Positions 32,207 through 42,263 of a stretch of DNA of 64,000 bases are shown one piece after another. How positions within the stretch are numbered: the first letter of the stretch is position 1; every line of letters begins with the position of its first letter. Source of the DNA: Halorubrum sp. GN11_10-6_MGM (lineage in GTDB: Archaea; Halobacteriota; Halobacteria; Halobacteriales; Haloferacaceae). Made by a program: the position numbers and the translations under genes. Below the pieces are notes generated by a model, which was given only the letters and a program-made list of their open reading frames with translations, ran no database searches and had not been told where the DNA came from. Location: positions 1 through 64,000 of the forward strand of contig NZ_SGUC01000016.1 of NCBI RefSeq assembly GCF_005435165.1, written 5' to 3'.

Positions 32207-34535
32207 ATGGATCGGGACGCCGACGGCCGCGCCGACGCGGGGGGGGGCCGACCGAGGGGGAGTCGGCTCGGAGGGAGCGAGCGACGGAGCGACCCCGACC
32301 CGGGTCGACCGCCGGACCGTCCTCGGCGCGCTCGCGGGCGCCGGGAGCGCCGCGGTCGCGGGCTGTTCGGGGTCGGAACCGGACGACGCCGCGACGACCG
32401 GTCTCGACGCGGACCGCCTCGACGAGCTCGCGGCGCGGTTCGCCCCGACGCTGTACTTCGACGCCGCGGAGCCGTGGTTCCCGACCGACCCGCGGCCGTA
32501 CACCGTCGAGGAGGACGGCGAGACGGTCGTCGACGGGTTCGCGGCGTTCGACGGCTACCACGAGCGGTACGACGAGGCGGGCGAGCCGCCGAACCCCACC
32601 GTGTTCTACAACGGGATGCGGTACGAGGACTCCCCGCTCGCGGTCGTCCAGTTCTGGTTCTACTCCGCGTTCGACCAGTTCGCGACGAACTTCCACTGGC
32701 ACGACTGGGAGGTGCTCCACGTGTTCGTCGACCTCGACACCGGCGATCCGCAGCTGTACGTCGCCAGCTCGCACTCGCGGAGCGTCCCGAACAACGAGTT
32801 CCTCGACCCCGACCCGAGCGTCGTCCCCCGAATCCTCCCCGAGCTCGGCTCGCACTCCAGCACGCTCTCGGTCAACGAGATCCCCGACGGCTTCCGGCGC
32901 GTCGGCGAGGAGGGTCTGCTCGCCGACATCACGAACACGACGATCGACACGGTCGAGGACCTCCTCGGTATCCCGATCGCGTACGGGCTCCCGCGCGACG
33001 AGGGGGCCCGACTCCCCTTCGTCGTCCCCGAGTACGAGGGCGAGCCGATCTACGAACATCCCGACCTCCCGTCCGTCACCGAGGAGTCGCTCGTCGACGG
33101 CGCCCTGACGATACGCTCGCTCGACGCCCTCCGGTCGCCGCCGACCGACCTCCCGCTCCGGGAGACCGGGATCGCCTACCGCCACCGCGAGCGCTCGGCC
33201 GACGACGGGACCGCCGACGGCGACGACGCCGCGCTCGCCGACGAGGTCGCCGACGCCGTCGTCGAGTACGACCTCGTCGAGAGCGCGGAGCTGGAGGAGA
33301 TCGCGGCGTTCACCGGCCCGCAGCTCAGCTTCGAGTTCGCGGTCCCCGAGGCCGTCGAGGACGCCGTCGCGGGCCACATCACGACCACCGGCGTCCCGTG
33401 GGAGCAACCCCGCTACGAGAACCCCGCGCTCGACGTCACCGCCGGGAACCACCGCTCCGAGCTCGCCTCCCGGTACGACGCGATCGCCGACGACGAGTCG
33501 TTCGGCGCCGGCGCGGCCGGAGCGCTCGATTCCGTCGTCGCCCGGGTCACCGAGGCGACGGAAAGCGACGAGGCGCCCGACGGCGAGGGGCTGACGACGA
33601 CCGAGGCGAGCGTCGAGTCGGTCGTGCTGATCGAGAGCGACCCGGAGGCGATCCCGACGTTCGCCGGCGGCGTCGCGGTCGCGAACGGCGTCCCCGAGGG
33701 CGACCACCGCCTGACGGTGAACGGCGCCGGGCGGGCCCCGCACAGCGAGGAGCTGACCGTCTCGGCGGACGTGCCGCTGACGAGGGCCGGCGTCGACGGC
33801 GAGATCCCGCTGGTCGCCCGCGAGAACGCGCGGAAGGTGGAGCTGTCGGACGAGGAGAGCGACGTCGACGTGACCCGGTCCGCGATCGAGGACGACTTCG
33901 CCGGGCGGATCTACGACTCCGCGATCGACGGGAGCGACGCCGTCTACGTCCACGCCGGCGGCGCGTACACGGCGGAGATCCGCGACGCCGACGACGAGAT
34001 CGGCGCGTATCGGGTCAACCCCGACCCGTCCGCCGGGGGCGGAGGCGGCGGCGAGGACGGCGACGCGGGCGAGACCGGAGAGCCGATCCGGATCGAGCGC
34101 CCGGAGACCGGTGCGGCTCCGCTCGCCGGCTACGTCGCCGACGTGGCCGAGGAGACGCGGGCCGCGGTCGCGGCCGCGGCGGACGGGGACGACGGTGACG
34201 GCTCCACGGACGACGACTCCGGCGGCGGGGGCGATTCCGGCGGTAGTTCGAGTGACGACGACTCTGGCGGGCCGTCGAACGCGGTCAACGGGCTCGAACG
34301 CGCCCTCGCCGCCGCGGTCGAGGCCGCCGAGCGGGCGGAGGAGCGCGCCCGGGAGGGCGACGCGCCGGGGACCGAACGCCAGCTCGCGAACGTGCTCGAC
34401 CGGATCGCGCGGATCGAAGAACGACTCGCGGCGGCGCGCGAGGGACTCCCGCCCGGGCTCGCGAACGCGACCGGGAAGCGCGTCGAGCAGGCGACCCGAC
34501 GCGTCGAACAGGCCCGAAACGCCGAGACGCTGTAG
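32207..34535 (+). CDS. Large Tat lipoprotein with Vps62/NPP1-like motif (apparent frameshift near start)
   Basis: About 775 aa after removing one G from a nine-G run (32239-32247), which joins MDRDADGRADAGG to the Tat/lipobox segment (DRRTVLGALAGAGSAAVAGC, C53). Residues 75-210 contain FAPTLYFDAAEPWFPTDP and FHWHDWEVLHVFVDLDTGDP, resembling the Vps62/NPP1 fold and its H-D-W-E metal motif (HWHDWE near residue 163). A long beta-rich region follows, then an Asp/Gly/Ser linker (about 660-685) and a C-terminal helical, Glu/Ala/Arg-rich stretch that may form a coiled coil. No membrane anchor exists at the C-terminus. The function is unknown; a polysaccharide or lipid ligand is possible. Confidence 0.65.
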
Positions 34536-34680
34536 ACGAGCCGGACTCGGCCGTCGTCGCCGACGTCGCCCCGCTCCCTCCGCGCTCCCCTCTCACGCCC
34601 TCCGCGCGGGCCGGTGTGCCACGGCCCACCACTGGATGGAAAGCTATACGACGCCGAACCGACCACGGGTATATAAGCAG

Positions 34681-37374
34681 ATGTCTCAGGAGGGATACGA
34701 CCACGCGACGGTCGAAGAACGCTGGCAGGAGGCGTGGGACGACGCCGACGTGTACCACGTGCCGGACGACGCCGAGGATCCGACGTACGTCCTCGGCATG
34801 TACCCGTACCCGTCCGGAAAGCTCCACATGGGCCACGTCCGCAACTACACGATCACGGACGCGTACGCCCGCTACCGCCGGATGCAGGGCGACGACGTGC
34901 TCCACCCGATGGGATGGGACGCGTTCGGCCTGCCCGCCGAGAACGCCGCGAAGGAGCGCGACACCAACCCCCGCGACTGGACGTTCGACTGCATCGACAC
35001 GATGCGGGGACAGATGAAGTCGATGGGGTTCGGCTACGACTGGGACCGCGAGGTCACCACCTGTACCCCCGACTACTACCGGTGGAACCAGTGGCTGTTC
35101 CGCCGCTTCCACGAGGCCGGCCTCGTCGAGCGCCGCGACGCCGAGGTGAACTGGTGCCCCTCCTGCGAGACCGTCCTCGCCGACGAGCAGGTCGAGGGCG
35201 ACGCGGAGCTGTGCTGGCGCTGCGACACGCCCGTCGAGACCCGCGAGCTGGACCAGTGGTTCCTGAAGATAACCGAGTACGCCGACGAGCTGTTGGACGC
35301 CATCGACGAGCTGGACGGGTGGCCGAACTCGGTCCGGCAGATGCAGCGCAACTGGATCGGCCGGCAGCACGGCAGCGAGGTCGACTTCGAGGTCGAGGGG
35401 CACGGTCCGGTCACTGCCTTCACCACCCGGATCGACACCATCCACGGCGCGACGTTCTTCGCGATCGCGCCCGACCACTCGATCGCGCAGGAGCTGGCCG
35501 AGGCGGACGACGACGTCCGACGGTTCGTCGAGGAGGAGGCCGACCCCAACGGCGACGAGCCGAACGGCGTCGCGACCGGACTCACGGCGACCAACCCCGC
35601 GACCGGCGAGGAGATCCCCGTCTTCGTCGCGGACTTCGTCCTCTCGGACGTGGGGACGGGCGCGCTGATGGCCGTGCCCGCCCACGACGAGCGCGACCAC
35701 GCGTTCGCGACGAAGAAGGGCGTCGAGATCCGCCCCGTGATCGCCCCCGATTCGGACGGGGAGGCCGACTCGGACGGCGGGAGCGATCCCGACGCGCCGG
35801 ACGTCGAGGAGGGGGCGTTCACCGACGACGGCGTCCTGATCGACTCCGGCGACTACTCCGGGCTGGACAGCGAGACCGCCCGCGAGCGGATCACCGAGGA
35901 CGTCGAGGGCGCCGAGTCGGCGACGCAGTACCAGCTGCGCGACTGGGGCATCTCCCGCCAGCGCTACTGGGGGACGCCGATCCCGATGGTCCACTGCGAC
36001 GACTGCGGGGCGGTCCCGGTGCCCGAGTCGGACCTGCCCGTCGAGCTGCCCGAGTTCATCAACACGACCGGGAACCCGCTGGACGCCGCCGAGGAGTGGC
36101 AGTCGACGACCTGTCCCGACTGCGGCGGGGAGGCGACCCGCGAGACGGACACGATGGACACGTTCGTCGACTCCTCGTGGTACTTCCTGCGGTACGTCTC
36201 GCCGGGCCTCGACGACGCCCCGTTCGACCTCGACCGCGCGAACGACTGGATGCCGGTCGACCAGTACGTCGGCGGCATCGAACACGCCGTGATGCACCTG
36301 CTGTACTCGCGCTTCTTCACGAAGGTGCTCGCCGACGAGGAGGGGCTGGAACACCGCGAGCCGTTCACGAACCTGCTGGCGCAGGGGATGGTCCAGTTGG
36401 AGGGCGAGAAGATGTCCAAGTCGAAGGGGAACGTCGTCTCGCCCCAGCGGATCGTCGACGAGTACGGCGCCGACACCGCGCGGCTGTTCATGATGGAGGC
36501 CGCCCAGCCCGAGCGCGACTTCGACTGGTCCGAGGAGGGGGTCAAGTCCACGCACCGGTTCCTGACCCGGCTCAGCGACCTCGTCGAGGGGTACGCCGCG
36601 GGCGACGTGGCGCTCGCCGGCGGGAGGGACGCCGCGGCCGCCGACCGCGACGAGATCGACGACTACGTCGCCGACGAGACGGACGCCGCGGTCGCCATCG
36701 CGGGCGCCGAGTACGACGACCTGACGTTCAACGTCGCGCTGCGCGAGGCGCAGGGGCTCGTGCGAACCCTCCGGAGCTACCGCGAGTTCGCCGACCCGCA
36801 CCCCGCCGTCTTCGAGCGCGGGCTCGACGTCGCGGTCCGTCTGCTCGCACCGGTCGCGCCCCACCTCGCCGAGGAGCTGTGGGAGGCGCTCGGCCGCGAC
36901 GGGTTCGTCGCCGAGGCGGAGTGGCCGACCGCGAACGTCGACCGCGACACCGTCGAGAAGCGCCGGCGACTGGTCGAGAACACCCGCGAGGACGTGCGCG
37001 ACATCGTCGACGTCGCCGGGATCGACGACCCCGAGCGGATCGACGTGGTCGTCGCGCCCGACTGGAAGTACGACGCGCTGTCGATCGCGATCGACAGCGA
37101 CGCCGACAACCTGATCTCGGAGCTGATGGGCGAGAGCCACATCCGGGAGCAGGGGGACGCCGCCGCCTCCTACGGCCAAGACCTCCAGGCGAACCGCGAG
37201 GCGCTCCGGGAGACGCTCGACGGGGACGCCGAGTTCGACGCCTTACGCGCCGCCGCGTGGCTGATCGAGCGCGAGTTCGACGCGCCGGCCCGGGTCGAGC
37301 GCGCCGCCGACGCCGACGAGAGCGTCGTCAACAAGGCCGATCCGGGCCGACCCGCGATCGACATCGTCGAGTAG
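34681..37374 (+). CDS. leuS: Leucyl-tRNA synthetase (bacterial-type)
   Basis: 897-aa class I synthetase. The HIGH-type motif is YPYPSGKLHMGHVRN (H49-H52) and the KMSKS motif is at 577-581. Zinc-binding cysteines occur in WCPSCETVL/CWRCDT and in CDDCG/CPDCGG. The sequence MGWDAFGLPAENAA and the C-terminal layout are bacterial LeuRS features, consistent with an old transfer into haloarchaea. An acidic insertion (around 355-385) lies in or next to the editing domain. ATG 34681 is the natural start (MSQEGYDHATVEERWQEAW), although the best TATA-like box (TATATAA, 34670-34676) is too close to serve it. Confidence 0.92.
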   Translation: MSQEGYDHATVEERWQEAWDDADVYHVPDDAEDPTYVLGMYPYPSGKLHMGHVRNYTITDAYARYRRMQGDDVLHPMGWDAFGLPAENAAKERDTNPRDWTFDCIDTMRGQMKSMGFGYDWDREVTTCTPDYYRWNQWLFRRFHEAGLVERRDAEVNWCPSCETVLADEQVEGDAELCWRCDTPVETRELDQWFLKITEYADELLDAIDELDGWPNSVRQMQRNWIGRQHGSEVDFEVEGHGPVTAFTTRIDTIHGATFFAIAPDHSIAQELAEADDDVRRFVEEEADPNGDEPNGVATGLTATNPATGEEIPVFVADFVLSDVGTGALMAVPAHDERDHAFATKKGVEIRPVIAPDSDGEADSDGGSDPDAPDVEEGAFTDDGVLIDSGDYSGLDSETARERITEDVEGAESATQYQLRDWGISRQRYWGTPIPMVHCDDCGAVPVPESDLPVELPEFINTTGNPLDAAEEWQSTTCPDCGGEATRETDTMDTFVDSSWYFLRYVSPGLDDAPFDLDRANDWMPVDQYVGGIEHAVMHLLYSRFFTKVLADEEGLEHREPFTNLLAQGMVQLEGEKMSKSKGNVVSPQRIVDEYGADTARLFMMEAAQPERDFDWSEEGVKSTHRFLTRLSDLVEGYAAGDVALAGGRDAAAADRDEIDDYVADETDAAVAIAGAEYDDLTFNVALREAQGLVRTLRSYREFADPHPAVFERGLDVAVRLLAPVAPHLAEELWEALGRDGFVAEAEWPTANVDRDTVEKRRRLVENTREDVRDIVDVAGIDDPERIDVVVAPDWKYDALSIAIDSDADNLISELMGESHIREQGDAAASYGQDLQANREALRETLDGDAEFDALRAAAWLIEREFDAPARVERAADADESVVNKADPGRPAIDIVE

Positions 37375-37446
37375 CGAGGGTCGAGGGTTTTTCAAGCGGC
37401 CGCGGGCGCCCGGAAGGGATTTGTCCGCGGCGACGCCCGACTCCGT

Positions 37447-38856
37447 ATGGACGAGCCGTACGCTCCCGCGCGCGATGCGCTCGGCGGTGACGGGCTGGCC
37501 GGCGACGCCGCCGACACCGACCCCGCCGTCCTCGCCGCGCGCCTCGACGACGCCGACCCCCTCTCCGGGTTCGCGGACCGGTATCGGATCCCCGACGACC
37601 TGCTGTACATGGACGGCAACTCGCTCGGTCCCGCAAGCGACGCTGCCCTCGCGAACCTCGACCGCGTCGTCGACGAGTGGCGCGAGTTGCTGATATCGGG
37701 CTGGACCGACGCCGACCCGCCGTGGTTCGAGGTCGGCGAGCGGCTCGGCGACGCGCTCGCGCCGCTCGTCGGCGCCGACCCGAGCGAGGTCGTCGTCGGC
37801 AACTCGATCACGGTGAACATCCACACCCTGATCGGCACGTTCCTCGACGAGCTGTTGGCCGGGAACGGCCCGGAACGCGAGGGGTTCGAACGCGCCGACG
37901 GGACGTGGGCACCGAACGGGGACCCCGACATCGACCCCGCGGTCCTCGTCAACGAGTTGGACTTCCCCTCCGACCACTACGCGATCCGGGCGCAGCTCCG
38001 GGGGCGCGGGATCGACCCCGACGAGAAGCTCCGGGTCGTGCCGAGCCGCGACGGGCGGACGATCGACCCCCGCGACGTCGAGGCCGCCCTCGAAGCGCAC
38101 GACGACGTCGGGATCGTCTGGATGCCGACCGCGCTGTACCGGTCGGGCCAGCTGTTCGACGTGGAGCGGATCGCGGAGGCGGCCCACGAGGCGGGCGCGT
38201 ACGCCGGCTTCGACGCCGCTCACTCCGCGGGCGCCGTCCCGCACGAGTTCGACGCGGCTGGCGTCGACTTCGCGGTGTGGTGTACGTACAAGTACCTCAA
38301 CGCCGGACCCGGCTCGATCGGCGCGCTGTTCGTCGCCGAGCGGCACCACGGGCTCACGCCCGCGCTGGCGGGGTGGTGGGGCCACGAGAAAGAGACGCAG
38401 TTCGAGATGAACATGACGTTCACCGCGGCCGACTCCGCGGGCGCGTGGCAGATCGGGACCCCGCCGCTGCTCGCGGCCGCGCCGCTCGAAGGCTCGGTCG
38501 AACTCCTGCGCGAGGCCGGGATCGAGCGCTTACGGGAGAAGTCGCTCGCGCTCACCGATTTCCTGATCGCGCTCGTCGACGACCGACTGCCCGAGGTCGA
38601 CATCGGCACCCCCAGAGACCACGCGGCCCGCGGGGGGCACGTCGCGCTCGAACACTCCGACGCCGAGCGACTGAGCGAGGCCCTGAAAGACCGCGGCGTG
38701 GTGGTCGACTTCCGCCCGCCGAACGTGGTCCGCGTCTGTCCCGCGGCCCCGTACACCTCGTTCGCCGACGTGCTCGGAGTCGTCGACGAGATCGAGGCGA
38801 TCCTCGAATCCGGCGCGCACGAGGCGTACGCGACGAGCGACGGCGGCGTGACGTAG
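37447..38856 (+). CDS. kynU: Kynureninase
   Basis: 469-aa PLP enzyme of the aspartate aminotransferase fold that cleaves kynurenine to anthranilate and alanine. Typical segments are the substrate loop YMDGNSLGPAS, the GFDAAHSAGAVPHEF motif with the PLP-contacting Asp, and the lysine-bearing WCTYKYLNAGPGSIGALFV. The length is slightly above the usual 415-430 aa; extra residues are in an acidic loop near 140-150. No kynurenine formamidase or tryptophan dioxygenase is adjacent. Repeat D follows 8 nt after the stop. Confidence 0.87.
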   Translation: MDEPYAPARDALGGDGLAGDAADTDPAVLAARLDDADPLSGFADRYRIPDDLLYMDGNSLGPASDAALANLDRVVDEWRELLISGWTDADPPWFEVGERLGDALAPLVGADPSEVVVGNSITVNIHTLIGTFLDELLAGNGPEREGFERADGTWAPNGDPDIDPAVLVNELDFPSDHYAIRAQLRGRGIDPDEKLRVVPSRDGRTIDPRDVEAALEAHDDVGIVWMPTALYRSGQLFDVERIAEAAHEAGAYAGFDAAHSAGAVPHEFDAAGVDFAVWCTYKYLNAGPGSIGALFVAERHHGLTPALAGWWGHEKETQFEMNMTFTAADSAGAWQIGTPPLLAAAPLEGSVELLREAGIERLREKSLALTDFLIALVDDRLPEVDIGTPRDHAARGGHVALEHSDAERLSEALKDRGVVVDFRPPNVVRVCPAAPYTSFADVLGVVDEIEAILESGAHEAYATSDGGVT

Positions 38857-38864
38857 TCGGACAT

Positions 38865-39120
38865 TTATAAACACACCGCGGTGGCGCGTGCCTCCGAGGC
38901 CGCATCGCGGCCGAGGAGCGCGCGCGAGGGACGCCGCGAGCGCGGAGCGCGAGCGGCGAGGCTGGGGAGGCGCGAGGTGCGGTGCTGTGCGGTGCGGGGC
39001 GGGCCTCGCGGCTGGGGCTTCAGCGGTCGTGTTGGAGCCGGTGACCGCGTAGTGCCGAGCGGCTGGGGCTTCGGCGGTCGTGCTCTCGACACCGACCGCG
39101 TCGTAGCGAACGACTGGATT
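38865..39120 (+). repeat. Dispersed intergenic repeat element, copy D
   Basis: Lies between kynU and the helicase gene. The head TTTATAAA is at 38867-38874 and the hairpin with ATC loop at 38898-38912. The tandem-G.A helix (38932-38958) is perfectly symmetric: CGCCGC-GA-GCGC-gga-GCGC-GA-GCGGCG. The family block is at 38958-38977. Three tail units start at 39012, 39063 and 39114 (51-bp spacing), the last one degenerate. From 39121 to 39252 I see only a TATA-like box near 39213-39219, likely for the helicase. Confidence 0.87.
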
Positions 39121-39252
39121 TCCCGAAGCGTTCGCCGCCGATGTACCGGTAGCCGTTGGGAACCGACCGATAGCACCACCAACCACCTAGTAGCGTATTT
39201 CGTACAGCGACGGGCTTAATCGCCCGAGCCCCCAACGTCCGACGATCAGTTA

Positions 39253-42183
39253 ATGGCGGAACCGTCGGGCATGGACGCGTTCGCGCACCTCGGGAGCGAA
39301 GTCCGCGAGGCGCTCTCGGACCGCGGGTTCACCACGCCCACGGAGCCCCAACGCGAAGCCATTCCGCCCCTCGCCGACGGCAAGAACGCCCTCGTCTTAG
39401 CCCCCACGGGCACCGGGAAGACGGAGACCGCGATGCTGCCGGTGTTCGACGCGCTCGTCGAGGCCCGGGACTCGCCCGGCGACCCGCCCCGGGAGGGTAT
39501 CTCCGCGCTGTACATCACCCCCCTCCGCGCGCTCAACCGCGACATGATGGACAGACTGGAGTGGTGGGGCGAGACCCTCGGCGTCGAGGTTGCGGTGCGC
39601 CACGGGGACACGACGCAGTACGAGCGGAGCAAACAGGCGGACGACCCGCCGGACGTGCTCATCACGACGCCGGAGAGCCTCCAGGCGATCCTCACCGGTT
39701 CGAAGATGCGCGTCGCCCTAGAGGACGTCGCGCACGTCGTGATCGACGAGGTTCACGAGCTCGCGGCCGCGAAGCGCGGCGCGCAGCTCACGATCGGCCT
39801 CGAACGCCTCCGCCGCGTCGCCGGACCGTTCCAGCGCGTCGGCCTCTCCGCGACGGTCGGCGACCCCGAGGAGGTCGGGCGGTTCCTCGTCGGGGCGGGG
39901 AGACGCGACCCGAACCGCGAGGGCGACCGCGCGTTCGAGACGGTCGAGGTCGCGGCCGGGACGCGGACGGACGTGCGCGTGCTCGACCCCGAGATCACCG
40001 ACCGCGACGCGACGCTTGCGGGAGAACTCGCCGTCGACGAGACGACCGCGAGCCACGTCCGGGCGATCCGCGAGATCGTCGCGGCCAACGAGTCGACGCT
40101 GATCTTCGTCAACACGCGACAGACCGCGGAGGCGCTCGGCTCGCGGTTCAAGACCCTCGCCGAGAACGAGCGGGAGGCGGCGGACGGGGACGGCGACGCC
40201 GACGGCGTCACCGAGATCGAGCTCCACCACGGCTCGCTGTCGAAGGAGGTCCGGATCGACGTGGAAGGCCGGTTCAAGGCGGGCGAGCTCGACGGACTCG
40301 TCTGTACCTCCTCGATGGAGCTCGGGATCGACGTGGGGCGGGTCGACCACGTTGTCCAGTACGGGAGCCCCCGCGAGGTCGCCCGCCTGCTCCAGCGCGT
40401 CGGGCGCGCGGGCCACCGTCGCGACCTCGTCTCCGAGGGGACCGTCGTGACGCAGGGCGGCGACGACACGCTCGAAGCGCTGGCCATCGCCCGCCGCGCC
40501 GGGGAGGAGCTCGTCGAGCCGGCGAACATCCACCACGGCAGCCTCGACACGGTCGCCAACCAGATCGTGGGCGTCGTGATGGACGAGGGGGAGGTTCACG
40601 CCCGCGAGGCGTACGAGACGATCACGAACGCCTACCCGTTCGCGGACCTCTCGGAACCGGAGTTCCAGGAGGTGGTCCGCGAACTGGACGGGAACCGCCT
40701 GCTGTGGCTCGACGAGGAGACGGACACGCTCGAAAAGTCGGGCGGGACGTGGCAGTACTTCTACGCGAACCTCTCGATGATCCCCGACGAGGCCACCTAC
40801 GAGGTGTACGACATGTCCTCCAGACGGCAGATTGGCACCCTCGACGAGCAGTTCGTCGTCAACTTCGCGGGGCCGGGCGAGACGTTCGTCCAGCGCGGCG
40901 AGATGTGGAAAATTACGGAGATCGACGAGGAGGAGGAGCGCGTGAACGTGACGCCGATCCCCGACCCGACCGGCGAGGTCCCCTCGTGGGTGGGTCAGGA
41001 GATCCCCGTCCCGAAGCCCGTCGCGGAAGAGGTGGGTCGGATACGCGGCGAGGCCGCGGCCGCGCTGGCAGCCGGCTCGACGCCGGCGGCGGTCGCGGCC
41101 GACCTCACCGAGCGGTACCCGACCGACCGCGAGACCGTCGCCGCGGCGCTGAAACCCGTCGTCGACCACGTCGAGGCCGGCCACCCCGTCCCGACGGACG
41201 AGCGGATCGTGATCGAGGGGAGCGCCCGCACCGTCGCGGTCAACGCCGCCTTCGGCCACGAGGTCAACGAGACGCTCGCGCGCCTGCTCGCGGCGCTGGT
41301 CGGTCAGCGCGCCGGGTCGTCGGTCGGGATGGACGTCGACCCGTACCGGATCGAGTTCGAGGTCCCGAACGGCGTCGCCCCCGGGACCTTCCGCGAGGTG
41401 CTGGAGACGACCGACCCCGAGCGACTGGAGGCGTACCTCGAACTCGCCGTCAAGAAGTCGGACGCGCTGAAGTTCACGCTGGCGCAGGTCGCCGCGAAGT
41501 TCGGCGCCGTCAAGCGGTACAAGGAGGGGCGAGGGAAGTTTGGCGGCGACCGCCTGCTCGCCGCCCTAGAGGACACGCCCGTCTACGACGAGGCGCTCCG
41601 CGAGGTGTTCCACGCCGACCTCGCGGTTCCGGAGACGGCCGACCTGCTCGCCGGGATTCAGGACGGCTCCCGCGACCTCGCGATCGCCCGCGAGCGCACC
41701 CCGCTCGGCACGGCCGGGCGGTCCGCCGGCACGGAGTTCCTCGTTCCCGACAACGCCGACGCCGACGTGATCGAGACGGTCAAGGAACGGATCCGGGACG
41801 ACCGCGTCATACTCTTCTGTCTCCACTGTACGGACTGGAAACACACCACGAAGGTCAGGCGCGTCCGCGACCAGCCGGAGTGTCCCGAGTGCGGCTCGAC
41901 GCGGATCGCGGCGCTGAACCCGTGGGACGACGAGACGGTGGCCGCGGTCCGCGCGCCGGAGAAGGACGACGAGCAGGAGCGCCGTACCGAGCGCGCCCAC
42001 CGCGCCGCGAGCCTCGTCCAGACGCACGGGAAGCGGGCGGTGATCGCCCTCGCGGCGCGCGGCGTCGGCCCCCACAACGCCGCGCGGATCATCAACAAGC
42101 TCCGCGAGGACGAAGACGAGTTCTACCGCGACGTGCTCCGACAGGAGCGCGAGTACGCCCGGACGCAGTCGTTCTGGGACTGA
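39253..42183 (+). CDS. lhr: Lhr-like ATP-dependent helicase
   Basis: 976-aa superfamily 2 helicase. Motif I is APTGTGKTETA (50-60), motif II DEVH (165-168), motif III LSATVGDPEEV and motif VI LLQRVGRAGHR. After the two RecA domains follow the long Lhr-core winged-helix/beta-barrel part (about 400-780) and a C-terminal zinc-finger-like segment (CLHCTDWKH...CPECGST). Lhr proteins unwind DNA or RNA-DNA hybrids in repair or restart; the exact substrate in haloarchaea is not evident. A second ATG at 39271 is an alternative start. Confidence 0.87.
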   Translation: MAEPSGMDAFAHLGSEVREALSDRGFTTPTEPQREAIPPLADGKNALVLAPTGTGKTETAMLPVFDALVEARDSPGDPPREGISALYITPLRALNRDMMDRLEWWGETLGVEVAVRHGDTTQYERSKQADDPPDVLITTPESLQAILTGSKMRVALEDVAHVVIDEVHELAAAKRGAQLTIGLERLRRVAGPFQRVGLSATVGDPEEVGRFLVGAGRRDPNREGDRAFETVEVAAGTRTDVRVLDPEITDRDATLAGELAVDETTASHVRAIREIVAANESTLIFVNTRQTAEALGSRFKTLAENEREAADGDGDADGVTEIELHHGSLSKEVRIDVEGRFKAGELDGLVCTSSMELGIDVGRVDHVVQYGSPREVARLLQRVGRAGHRRDLVSEGTVVTQGGDDTLEALAIARRAGEELVEPANIHHGSLDTVANQIVGVVMDEGEVHAREAYETITNAYPFADLSEPEFQEVVRELDGNRLLWLDEETDTLEKSGGTWQYFYANLSMIPDEATYEVYDMSSRRQIGTLDEQFVVNFAGPGETFVQRGEMWKITEIDEEEERVNVTPIPDPTGEVPSWVGQEIPVPKPVAEEVGRIRGEAAAALAAGSTPAAVAADLTERYPTDRETVAAALKPVVDHVEAGHPVPTDERIVIEGSARTVAVNAAFGHEVNETLARLLAALVGQRAGSSVGMDVDPYRIEFEVPNGVAPGTFREVLETTDPERLEAYLELAVKKSDALKFTLAQVAAKFGAVKRYKEGRGKFGGDRLLAALEDTPVYDEALREVFHADLAVPETADLLAGIQDGSRDLAIARERTPLGTAGRSAGTEFLVPDNADADVIETVKERIRDDRVILFCLHCTDWKHTTKVRRVRDQPECPECGSTRIAALNPWDDETVAAVRAPEKDDEQERRTERAHRAASLVQTHGKRAVIALAARGVGPHNAARIINKLREDEDEFYRDVLRQEREYARTQSFWD

Positions 42184-42231
42184 GCCGGACGGCGCGAACC
42201 GCCGATGGGGACGCCGCCGTCGGTACGACCG

Positions 42232-42239
42232 TTTTTAAG
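42232..42239 (+). promoter_or_regulatory. TATA box of the SpoIIM-family gene
   Basis: TTTTTAAG at 42232-42239 lies about 28 nt before the ATG at 42264, giving a leaderless transcript. The helicase stop is 48 nt upstream of the box, so the two genes are probably transcribed separately. Confidence 0.55.
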
Positions 42240-42263
42240 TGTCGCACGACCGAACCGTGCGGC

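Noticed and set aside
42184-42263. Helicase fused to the SpoIIM-family protein
   Set aside because: The apparent 1402-codon frame across 39561-43769 is an antigenic-looking Arg-rich shadow of lhr until the ATG at 42264, which has its own TATA box.
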